DNA of 64,000 nt, taken from NCBI RefSeq assembly GCF_002980575.1, contig NZ_PVBS01000001.1:62001-126000 (forward strand), written 5' to 3'. The DNA is from Sphingobacterium gobiense. Its GTDB lineage: Bacteria > Bacteroidota > Bacteroidia > Sphingobacteriales > Sphingobacteriaceae. The translations under genes were made by a program, and so were the position numbers. Below the pieces are notes generated by a model, which was not told the origin of the DNA, did no database searches, and was given only the letters and a program-made list of their open reading frames with translations. Below are positions 15,426 to 22,398 of the stretch, piece after piece (the stretch's first letter is position 1; each line of letters opens with the position of its first letter).

Positions 15426-16706
15426 CTATTTTTTTCGTCCAAACTTCTTGTGTGCCTGGGTGAAATGTCCAGCAGACAAAGCCGCTGCAATCGAAAGTTC
15501 GCCTGCAAGAACAAGTGCTCCACATATTTCGGCAAATTTCCGGGCTTTACCTGCGCCATAACAATCCATCATCTCTAAGCATTCCCGTTGTGTAGGCAGA
15601 TGGGTTCCACCCCCGACAGTACCTACCACCAAATTAGGTAACGTCACACTTGCATACAGTGACCCGTCTTTATTCAACTCCATTCTCGTAATTCCCGTAG
15701 CGGCTTCTGCCACGCAAGCAACATCTTGGCCAGTAGCCAAAAACAAGGCTGCTAATCCATTGGCGTAATGCCCTTGTGCGCCAATCGCACCACTCTGTAT
15801 AATACCAATGGTAGATGAACGCCAATATTCGGCCATCAGCTCTGGCGTGGTTTTGAGAACCTTATTTACAATTTCTTCCGGTAATACGATCTCTGCCGTC
15901 ACTTTTTTTCCTCTCACGTTGGTAAATGATAGAGCCGTTGCTTTCTTGTCGCCCGAATAGTTACCTTCAATAAACCACAACGTGGGTTTGGTTGGACATT
16001 GTTCTACGATATATTGACAAATGGCATCCGTACAGATCGTCACCATATTCTGACCAGCGGCATCGCCGGTATGATATTCCAGGGTTATTATGAGGTGATT
16101 CCCTTCGATTTGGATTTTGATATCCGTCAATTTAGCAAATCGGCTGGTTTGTCCAACTATTTCTTTCAGCTTATCGACTTGTGGAAGGAGCCATGCAACA
16201 AAAAGCCCCAGATCAGCAATATTCTCAAATTTGAATACCGGGCTACGTTGTACGCCCTCTAACAGACAGATAGAGGTGATACCGCCTGTTATGGAGCAAG
16301 CCTTCGCGCCTCGATGGTACGATGCGACTAACGCACCTTCACTGGTAGCTAGAGGGATATAAAAATCACCTTGGGCAGATGAACCGATGATATGCAACGG
16401 CCCGATAACGCCTGTTGGGACGCGAGTCATGCCGATATAATTTTCGATGTTGCCGTTCAAAACAGCGAAGTCATCAAAAATTTTGTTTTCGATGAGGTAA
16501 GGAGCGTGCGTAGCCGTTTTATTTTTTAAAAAAGTTTTTCGTTGCCGAATGCCATCCGCACTTACTTCCGGTTCGAATGGTAATGTGTTCTCTTCGCTGG
16601 GCATGGAAGCCTGACGGTTCCTAATTTTTCCGATAATATGTTCCATGTTCTGCACAGTATTAATAATGTGCAGCGCAGTACTTGCTTTTTCTACTGATGA
16701 TGCCAT
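15426..16706 (-). CDS. Class I-like HMG-CoA reductase
   Basis: 426 residues from the ATG at 16706; an in-frame ATG at 16787 would run back towards the divergent regulator. Catalytic residues are present: Glu123 in A-T-S-E-G-A-L-V-A-S, Lys254 in G-D-K-K-A-T-A, Asp328 in T-G-Q-D, and His419 in S-A-G-H-F-T-Q-A-H. The G-D-K-K...R-G-K and T-G-Q-D motifs and the length fit class I (archaeal/eukaryotic type) enzymes, not the class II bacterial form. The NADPH motif D-A-M-G-M-N reads D-A-A-G-Q-N (215-220). The expected reaction is HMG-CoA to mevalonate with NADPH. No other mevalonate pathway gene is in the window. First gene of the operon. Confidence 0.9.
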   Translation of the reverse strand: MASSVEKASTALHIINTVQNMEHIIGKIRNRQASMPSEENTLPFEPEVSADGIRQRKTFLKNKTATHAPYLIENKIFDDFAVLNGNIENYIGMTRVPTGVIGPLHIIGSSAQGDFYIPLATSEGALVASYHRGAKACSITGGITSICLLEGVQRSPVFKFENIADLGLFVAWLLPQVDKLKEIVGQTSRFAKLTDIKIQIEGNHLIITLEYHTGDAAGQNMVTICTDAICQYIVEQCPTKPTLWFIEGNYSGDKKATALSFTNVRGKKVTAEIVLPEEIVNKVLKTTPELMAEYWRSSTIGIIQSGAIGAQGHYANGLAALFLATGQDVACVAEAATGITRMELNKDGSLYASVTLPNLVVGTVGGGTHLPTQRECLEMMDCYGAGKARKFAEICGALVLAGELSIAAALSAGHFTQAHKKFGRKK

Positions 16707-16811
16707 GATCTTTTCGTTTATAATTATATCGGGTCTTGTTAAACAAATATCTATATTGTATGTTGAGAATTGTATCCTTAGAATCAACTATTTTTTTATT
16801 TATCTATAGTA

Positions 16812-16833
16812 CAAATGTATTGTGATTTTCACA
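16812..16833 (-). promoter_or_regulatory. Operon -7 element with operator palindrome 1
   Basis: Read on the minus strand, 16812-16819 is TACATTTG, a good match to the Bacteroidota -7 element TAnnTTTG for the nine-gene operon. Just upstream on that strand, 16821-16833 is TGTGATTTTCACA, a perfect TGTGA-N3-TCACA inverted repeat. A protein bound there would block RNA polymerase. No good -33 TTTG was found at normal spacing. Confidence 0.5.
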
Positions 16834-16839
16834 CAAAAA

Positions 16840-16885
16840 TTTGCGTTAAAAAATATTTTTTTGTTTTATATTTGTGATTATCGCA
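16840..16885 (+). promoter_or_regulatory. Regulator promoter with operator palindrome 2
   Basis: TATATTTG at 16867-16874 fits the TAnnTTTG -7 element, with TTTG at 16840-16843 as a possible -33 box (23-base spacer, slightly long). At 16873-16885, overlapping the -7 box, TGTGATTATCGCA repeats the dyad TGTGA-N3-TCRCA of the first palindrome with one mismatch. The ATG of the regulator follows at 16891, so the leader is very short. The layout suggests autoregulation. Confidence 0.5.
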
Positions 16886-16890
16886 AAAAT

Positions 16891-17847
16891 ATGTATCAAG
16901 AAATTCTAATCGATACCATCAGAAAGAAAATAGGCCAAGATAAGTCTCTCATAGAGGAGGTGGCAGGAGCATTGGATATTAGCTATGATGCGGCTCATCG
17001 GCGTATTTCGGTGAAAAGCAAGTTTTCGATGGAAGAAGGGGTTCGGATAGCTAATCATTATGGTATTTCAATGGATAAGCTTTTCCAGGGGAGCGACAGT
17101 GTATTGGTAAAGAAAACCAAAGATGTGCAAAGTTTTGAAGGACTAAGTCAATATCTCGAAAGTTCGTTTAAATATCTAAATGTACATGCTGCAGGTAGAG
17201 AAACCTCGTTGTACTATTCGGCAAAGGACATCCCGCTGTTTTACACTGTAAATACAGATTTACTGTCGAGATTCAAACTATACGTGTGGCTTTATTTACT
17301 AAATCTCGAAGATATGAACATAGCTTTTGATGTGTTTTGTACCAAAGCACCTATCATAGACCACAGTCAAAAACTAACGTCGTTCTACGCTTCGGTACAA
17401 ACAAATGAAATATGGAACGATACGACGATCAATAGTACATTACAGCAGATCATCTATTTCTTTCATTCTGGCTTGCTGTCGACTGAGCATGGTAGAACAC
17501 TTTGTGACGGCCTGAAAGAGTTGGTGTTTGGGCTAGAGCAGAAATGTACGGACAAAAATGATCAATATCGTTTATACTATCACGATTTGCTCATCCTGAA
17601 TAACAATGTGCTCATTTCGGATCAACAAAAAAAGTCGCTTTTCGTACCTTACACCATGTTGGGGTATTATATTACGCATGACGAAAATACCTGTAAAACC
17701 GTGTATGATTTCTTTCAATATCAACTGAAAAACTCTAAATTGCTTAATACCGCAGGGATCAAAGACAAAAAAATATTTTTCAATCGGGTATATCAGAAAA
17801 TCGATTTCTATAAAAACCAAATGATAGTCTTTCCGGATGTATTGTAG
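16891..17847 (+). CDS. HTH (XRE-like) transcriptional regulator, divergent to lipid operon
   Basis: 318 residues from the ATG at 16891; an upstream in-frame ATG at 16822 lies within the promoter and is rejected. Residues 1-65 form a Cro/cI-type helix-turn-helix (I-E-E-V-A-G-A-L-D-I-S-Y-D-A-A-H-R-R-I-S, then a helix ending G-I-S-M-D-K-L-F). The remaining 250 residues are helical with no recognised ligand domain, and may form TPR-like repeats or a sensor. It is transcribed divergently from the nine-gene operon, across an intergenic region with two matching palindromes. It is therefore the likely local regulator. Its signal is unknown. Confidence 0.75.
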   Translation: MYQEILIDTIRKKIGQDKSLIEEVAGALDISYDAAHRRISVKSKFSMEEGVRIANHYGISMDKLFQGSDSVLVKKTKDVQSFEGLSQYLESSFKYLNVHAAGRETSLYYSAKDIPLFYTVNTDLLSRFKLYVWLYLLNLEDMNIAFDVFCTKAPIIDHSQKLTSFYASVQTNEIWNDTTINSTLQQIIYFFHSGLLSTEHGRTLCDGLKELVFGLEQKCTDKNDQYRLYYHDLLILNNNVLISDQQKKSLFVPYTMLGYYITHDENTCKTVYDFFQYQLKNSKLLNTAGIKDKKIFFNRVYQKIDFYKNQMIVFPDVL

Positions 17848-17861
17848 TTTCTTTGTCGGTT

Positions 17862-17893
17862 TTTGTTATTATTAGTACATTCTTATACCTTTG
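17862..17893 (+). promoter_or_regulatory. Promoter of PfkB-family kinase gene
   Basis: TTTG at 17862-17865 and TACCTTTG at 17886-17893 are separated by 20 bases, a good match to the Bacteroidota TTTG/TAnnTTTG promoter. The ATG follows at 17931. Confidence 0.6.
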
Positions 17894-17930
17894 TGTCGCT
17901 CTTTTCAGGGTAAATAATAAAAAATTGAAT

Positions 17931-18851
17931 ATGAGTTTAGTAATCGTGGGTACAGTGGCTTTTGATGCCATTGAAACACCTTTCGGAAAAACCGATAAAA
18001 TTGTAGGAGGTGCGGCGACATTTGCGGGTCTGGCGGCATCCTACTTATACAATAAAGTGAAATTAGTTTCCGTCATTGGAGAAGACTTTGGCGACGAGAA
18101 TCTAGGCATTCTTAAATCAAAAGGGATTGACGTAGAAGGTGTGGAGATAGTGAAAGAAGGTAAATCCTTTTTTTGGTCCGGGAAATATCACAATGATATG
18201 AATAGTCGGGATACGTTGGCGACGGAGTTGAATGTTTTGGCGGATTTCGATCCCAAACTCCCGGATTCTTATCAAGATTGTAATTACTTGTTGTTGGGTA
18301 ATTTAACTCCCAAAGTACAGATGACCGTTTTAAACCGGTTGCAAAAAAAACCGAAATTGGTCGTGTTGGATACGATGAACTTTTGGATGGACGTAGCGTT
18401 GGAAGATCTGAAAGCAGTGTTGAAAAAAATTGATGTCTTAACTATCAACGACGCGGAAGCGCGCCAACTTTCTGGCGAATACTCGTTAGTAAAAGGGGCT
18501 CAGGTTATACTGGAAATGGGACCCAAATACCTTATTATTAAAAAAGGAGAACACGGAGCTTTACTGTTTGGTGAAGGACAAATATTTTCTGCTCCTGCAT
18601 TGCCGCTGTCCGACGTTTTTGACCCGACGGGGGCAGGTGATGCATTTGCAGGTGGCTTCATCGGGTATCTGGCAAAAGTGAAATCGATTAATTTCACCAA
18701 TATGAAAAATGCGGTTATTTACGGTTCGGCGCTGGCTTCTTTCTGCGTAGAAAAGTTTGGTACTGAACAACTACAACAATTGTCTGCAAATGATATTCGT
18801 CAGCGAATCCAGGGGTTTATTACCTTGTCGAGATTTGAATTGATTGATTGA
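17931..18851 (+). CDS. PfkB-family carbohydrate/nucleoside kinase
   Basis: 306 residues from the ATG at 17931; the frame extends upstream through the promoter, so the longer start is rejected. It opens with I-V-G-T-V-A-F-D-A-I-E and G-G-A-A-T-F-A-G-L-A-A, the usual substrate-side N-terminus. It ends with D-P-T-G-A-G-D-A-F-A-G-G-F, the PfkB signature 2 with the catalytic Asp (second D). Members phosphorylate sugars or nucleosides with ATP; the substrate cannot be set from sequence. It appears monocistronic, with its own promoter and a hairpin terminator. Confidence 0.88.
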   Translation: MSLVIVGTVAFDAIETPFGKTDKIVGGAATFAGLAASYLYNKVKLVSVIGEDFGDENLGILKSKGIDVEGVEIVKEGKSFFWSGKYHNDMNSRDTLATELNVLADFDPKLPDSYQDCNYLLLGNLTPKVQMTVLNRLQKKPKLVVLDTMNFWMDVALEDLKAVLKKIDVLTINDAEARQLSGEYSLVKGAQVILEMGPKYLIIKKGEHGALLFGEGQIFSAPALPLSDVFDPTGAGDAFAGGFIGYLAKVKSINFTNMKNAVIYGSALASFCVEKFGTEQLQQLSANDIRQRIQGFITLSRFELID

Positions 18852-18858
18852 AGATAGT

Positions 18859-18894
18859 ATCTATGAAAATGCCCGTTTGGACATTTTCATAGAT
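18859..18894. terminator. Bidirectional terminator between kinase and sigma factor genes
   Basis: ATCTATGAAAATG and CATTTTCATAGAT form a perfect 13-bp stem around a ten-base loop, placed between two convergent genes. A T-run is weak on both sides. Confidence 0.65.
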
Positions 18895-18895
18895 A

Positions 18896-19408
18896 TCAAT
18901 AACTGAATTTATAGGTATTCAATGTTTTTTTCATAACCTTACGTGCCACATGAATACGTGTTTTTACCGTTCCTATCGGTATGTTCAGATGATCTGATAT
19001 TTCGTGATACTTATAGCCTTCAAAATACATAGTGAAAGGAACGTAGTAATCTTCTGACAAGCTAGACAGCGCATGATTGATGTCTTCCATAACGAATTTA
19101 TTTTCACCTCTATTCTTTGTTGCGGAAACAACTAGGTTTGCGCTAGTAATCTCCTCCTCTTTCGTAATGAAAGAGTTTGTTTTCACAACGCGTCTGTAGT
19201 TATTAATAAATGTGTTTTTCATAATGGTGTACAACCAGCCCTTTAGATTGGTGCCCTCTTTGAAATTCTTAAAATAAGTAACGGCCTTCAAAAGAGTATC
19301 TTGCACTAAATCGTTGGCATCATCCTGGTCTCTAGTGAAATTTCTTGCGTACGCTTTTAGTGATTCTGATTGTCGAATGACCAAAGTGTTGAATTCTATT
19401 CTGTTCAT
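18896..19408 (-). CDS. ECF-type RNA polymerase sigma factor
   Basis: 170 residues. Region 2 contains D-D-A-N-D-L-V-Q-D-T-L-L-K-A (about 28-41) and W-L-Y-T-I-M-K-N-T-F-I-N. Region 4 has the helix-turn-helix Y-H-E-I-S-D-H-L-N-I-P-I-G-T-V-K-T-R-I near 132-150. No anti-sigma gene is adjacent, unlike FecI-type systems, so control is probably by other means. It converges on the PfkB kinase gene. Confidence 0.9.
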   Translation of the reverse strand: MNRIEFNTLVIRQSESLKAYARNFTRDQDDANDLVQDTLLKAVTYFKNFKEGTNLKGWLYTIMKNTFINNYRRVVKTNSFITKEEEITSANLVVSATKNRGENKFVMEDINHALSSLSEDYYVPFTMYFEGYKYHEISDHLNIPIGTVKTRIHVARKVMKKTLNTYKFSY

Positions 19409-19681
19409 ATTAGACTGGATTAAAAAGTTTACACTACACTAAATGAACATACTTTCGTTCAATTAGCAATTTAAGGTGTATTTCATTTGCATGAACTACG
19501 GTTGCATTCCAAATTATGCAAAGGGCGTGCTAAACTTTTTGCTTGTCGTTAAGTCTAAATGAATGCTGTGTTAAATTTATTCGCAAAAAAATAATTTTTT
19601 TAAAAATAACTCTTTAAGAGCCAATTGGATAAGGTGGTGTGTTTGTTTTTCACAATCTGAATCCACAATTGTTGAAAACTA

Positions 19682-20698
19682 TCACAGGATATTTACTTCT
19701 CGTTCTAGTGTAAGTCCAAATTTTTTATACACATCGTTCATTATTTTAGACGATATCGTGTAGATTTCTGAACCAGTTGCATTGCCTAAATTGGTGATTA
19801 CCAAGGCCTGATTTTTCCAAACAGCCACATTTCCGTCTATTTTCCCTTTCCATCCACAGGCTTCTATCAACCAGCCTGCGGCGAGTTTGACGTGATCTTC
19901 GTCAACAGTATAAAAAATAATACCTGGATATTTCTTCTGCAGCTCCTTAAATGTTATAGTGGGAATAATGGGGTTTTTAAAAAAACTGCCGGCATTACCA
20001 ATAGTAGAAGGATCAGGGAGTTTTTCCACACGAATACGCGACACGACTTCGGCGATATCTTTTATAGTGGGATAAGATATACCGTTTTTCTGTAGTTCCA
20101 TGGCGATGGCGCCATAGGAGCTGTTGATTTTATGCTGCAAATGTAGTTTGTAGGTGACCGAGGTGATGATGAAGCGTCCTTTGTGTGTTGATTTAAATAT
20201 ACTATCACGGTACGTGAATTGACAATCTTCGTTATGAAAAGTGGTAAATGCCCCGGTAGTGGTGTCGAAAGCTTGACAGGAATAGAATACATCCATAAGT
20301 TCTGTTCCGTACGCGCCAATATTTTGAATAGGAGAAGCTCCTACAGTGCCCGGTATGAGTGCCATGTTTTCCACGCCTCCGAAATTATGTTTGACGCAGT
20401 ATTGAACGAAATCGTTCCAGACTTCACCACCTTTAGCGGTTATATATACAAAGTTGTCCTTAATAAAATGCGTAATTCCTTTATTTCCAATGTGTAGGAT
20501 CAGACCGTTATAGTTTCTGGTGAATAACACATTGCTGCCACCACCCAATACAAAGAATTCGCTAGAAAAGACGTCTTCTTTAAATAATATAGGTAATTGA
20601 TTCTCATGATCTATTATTAAAAAATCTTTACAGAAAACTTCTACGCCAAATGTATTATATGTTTTTAGTGAAATATGATGTTGGATGGAGTTTGTCAT
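19682..20698 (-). CDS. murB: UDP-N-acetylenolpyruvoylglucosamine reductase
   Basis: A 338-residue flavoprotein of peptidoglycan synthesis. It reduces UDP-GlcNAc-enolpyruvate to UDP-MurNAc with NADPH in the cytoplasm. The FAD-binding region has F-V-L-G-G-G-S-N-V-L-F (about 47-57), and P-G-T-V-G-A-S-P-I-Q-N-I-G-A-Y-G-T-E (about 125-142) follows. G-N-A-G-S-F-F-K-N-P carries the catalytic Ser, and the tail is type I as in E. coli. It is divergent from the TetR gene at 20808. Confidence 0.95.
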   Translation of the reverse strand: MTNSIQHHISLKTYNTFGVEVFCKDFLIIDHENQLPILFKEDVFSSEFFVLGGGSNVLFTRNYNGLILHIGNKGITHFIKDNFVYITAKGGEVWNDFVQYCVKHNFGGVENMALIPGTVGASPIQNIGAYGTELMDVFYSCQAFDTTTGAFTTFHNEDCQFTYRDSIFKSTHKGRFIITSVTYKLHLQHKINSSYGAIAMELQKNGISYPTIKDIAEVVSRIRVEKLPDPSTIGNAGSFFKNPIIPTITFKELQKKYPGIIFYTVDEDHVKLAAGWLIEACGWKGKIDGNVAVWKNQALVITNLGNATGSEIYTISSKIMNDVYKKFGLTLEREVNIL

Positions 20699-20807
20699 TT
20701 TATCGTAGATGTCTTAACTTGACTAATTCTTTTAAAAAATCAAAAAAAGAATTAACTTTATAATGTTGCTGTAAAGATAACATAGTATTTAAATAATAAA
20801 AAATGGT

Positions 20808-21422
20808 ATGTCCAAGAATGTTGATGTAAAAAGAGCGAAAATACTTGATGTTGCAAAGCGACGTTTTGCACACTTCGGAATGGCAAAGACCACCATGGCC
20901 GAAATAGCTAAAGATCTTTCCTTTTCTAAAGCGCTGCTTTATTATTATTTTCCGGATAAGCATAGTCTTTATACCGCGGTTTTAGAACACGTAGTCAATG
21001 AGATGCTTAGTAGGGTAGAGGTTTATATGAAAAAGGCAATGGGCGTAGAGGGCATTCTATTATATGCTGTTGAGAGTCGAATGACGATTATGCGTGAAAA
21101 TTATAATTTATTTGAATATTCTTCCTCTCAATTTATTCAAAACCCGGGGGAAATGGGGAAAAATATTGGTCCTTTTTTCGAACGTATCCGCGATCAATAT
21201 AGTCGGATTTTGAAAAAAGGCGTCGAAAATGAAGAGATAGAGGTAGACGATTTTAATGAAACCGCTGAACTTTTGCTCTTTTCTTTGATGGGTATGCGCG
21301 TTGGGATTTTAAGCAAAGACTTAAATGATTGTTTATTTCCCACACCTGATGAATTCGATCTTATTTTAACCAAACAACAGAAAATGGTTAAGATTTTTCT
21401 TCGAGGTTTGCGTAGCAACTAG
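20808..21422 (+). CDS. TetR/AcrR-family transcriptional regulator
   Basis: 204 residues. The N-terminal TetR DNA-binding domain is clear: I-L-D-V-A-K-R-R-F-A-H-F-G-M-A-K-T-T-M-A, then E-I-A-K-D-L-S-F-S-K-A-L-L-Y-Y-Y-F (about 12-49). The C-terminal half is helical and typical of ligand-binding TetR domains. ATG 20808 is preferred over a nearby out-of-frame ATG at 20803. Its 3' end overlaps the YpdA-like gene tail-to-tail by 35 bases. The target is unknown; the divergent murB is unlikely to be the only one. Confidence 0.9.
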   Translation: MSKNVDVKRAKILDVAKRRFAHFGMAKTTMAEIAKDLSFSKALLYYYFPDKHSLYTAVLEHVVNEMLSRVEVYMKKAMGVEGILLYAVESRMTIMRENYNLFEYSSSQFIQNPGEMGKNIGPFFERIRDQYSRILKKGVENEEIEVDDFNETAELLLFSLMGMRVGILSKDLNDCLFPTPDEFDLILTKQQKMVKIFLRGLRSN

Positions 21423-22389
21423 ACATCCGTGTTAAAATATGTTGGATAATAATGTCAGCATGGACTCTAGAGTTTTCTATAAACCAAAGGTGTGTGTTAA
21501 GCCCGCCGCACACGACACCGGCCAAGTAAATCCCCGTTACGTTTGTTTCCATTGTTTGGGGATTATGGGTTGGAATCATAGGAGGGGTATGAGGTACATC
21601 GATTCCAATTTTTCGTAAGAAATCGAAATTTGGGCGGTAACCTGTAAGAGCTAGTACAAAATTGTTTTCGAGTTCAATAGTTCCGTTGGGTGTTGATATG
21701 ATGACGGATTTCTCTTTTATTTCGGTAATCTGGCTTCGGTAATGTATGTCAATTTCGCCAAGCGAAATTCTGTTTTCTATATCCGGCCGCACCCAATATT
21801 TTACGCGTGGGCCTATCTCAGTCCCTCGGACAACCATGGTTACTTTTGCACCTTTTCTGTAAGTTTCTAATGCAGCGTCCACGGAAGAGTTGCTTGCACC
21901 CACAACAACAACGTGCTGATTAGCAAAGAAATGAGGGTCCCTATAATAGTGAGAAACTTTTGGGAGATCTTCTCCAGGAACATTCAACAACATAGGTATA
22001 TCATAGAAACCTGTGGCAACCACGACAAATTGAGCTGTATACTGCCTTTTAGTCGTGGTGACAATAGACAGCTCACCATCTTTTTGTATCTCCAATACTT
22101 CTTCGAAGAGGTGCGTATTTAAATCGAATTTTCCATTGATACGTCGGTAATACTCCAATGCCTCCGCTCTCTTGGGCTTAGGTAATGTCGTGACGAAAGG
22201 TGTATCTCCTATTTCTAGTCGCTCCGAGGATGAAAAAAAGGTCATATTCAGCGGATAGTTATATAGCGAGTTTACCAGGCAACCCTTTTCTAGGACGATA
22301 TATGATAAACCTGCTTTCTTAGCGGCGATACCGCAAGCCAACCCAATAGGGCCAGCACCTATAACTAATACGTCAAAATGATTATCCAT
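21388..22389 (-). CDS. ypdA: YpdA-family FAD/NAD(P)-dependent (bacillithiol disulfide) reductase
   Basis: 333 residues with two Rossmann motifs: G-A-G-P-I-G-L-A-C-G near residue 11 (FAD) and V-V-V-G-A-S-N-S-S-V-D-A-A (NADPH), plus A-L-T-G-Y-R-P-N. N-Y-P-L-N-M-T-F-F-S-S-S is characteristic of YpdA. YpdA reduces bacillithiol disulfide in Firmicutes. Bacteroidota also make bacillithiol, so the same role is plausible here. The classic C-x-x-C redox pair of thioredoxin reductase is absent, as expected. The FUSC gene lies nine bases upstream on the same strand. Confidence 0.85.
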   Translation of the reverse strand: MDNHFDVLVIGAGPIGLACGIAAKKAGLSYIVLEKGCLVNSLYNYPLNMTFFSSSERLEIGDTPFVTTLPKPKRAEALEYYRRINGKFDLNTHLFEEVLEIQKDGELSIVTTTKRQYTAQFVVVATGFYDIPMLLNVPGEDLPKVSHYYRDPHFFANQHVVVVGASNSSVDAALETYRKGAKVTMVVRGTEIGPRVKYWVRPDIENRISLGEIDIHYRSQITEIKEKSVIISTPNGTIELENNFVLALTGYRPNFDFLRKIGIDVPHTPPMIPTHNPQTMETNVTGIYLAGVVCGGLNTHLWFIENSRVHADIIIQHILTRMSSCYANLEEKS

Positions 22390-22398
22390 TTGCTAAAT

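Noticed and set aside
6259-16706. Flexirubin, aryl polyene or simple carotenoid cluster
   Set aside because: No ketosynthase, acyl carrier protein, phytoene synthase or desaturase is present.
16707-16787. Longer N-terminus for HMG-CoA reductase
   Set aside because: It lies in the intergenic control region and adds no conserved sequence.
16821-16833. CRP-type site
   Set aside because: The half-sites match TGTGA/TCACA but the spacer is three bases, not six, so a canonical CRP dimer would not fit.
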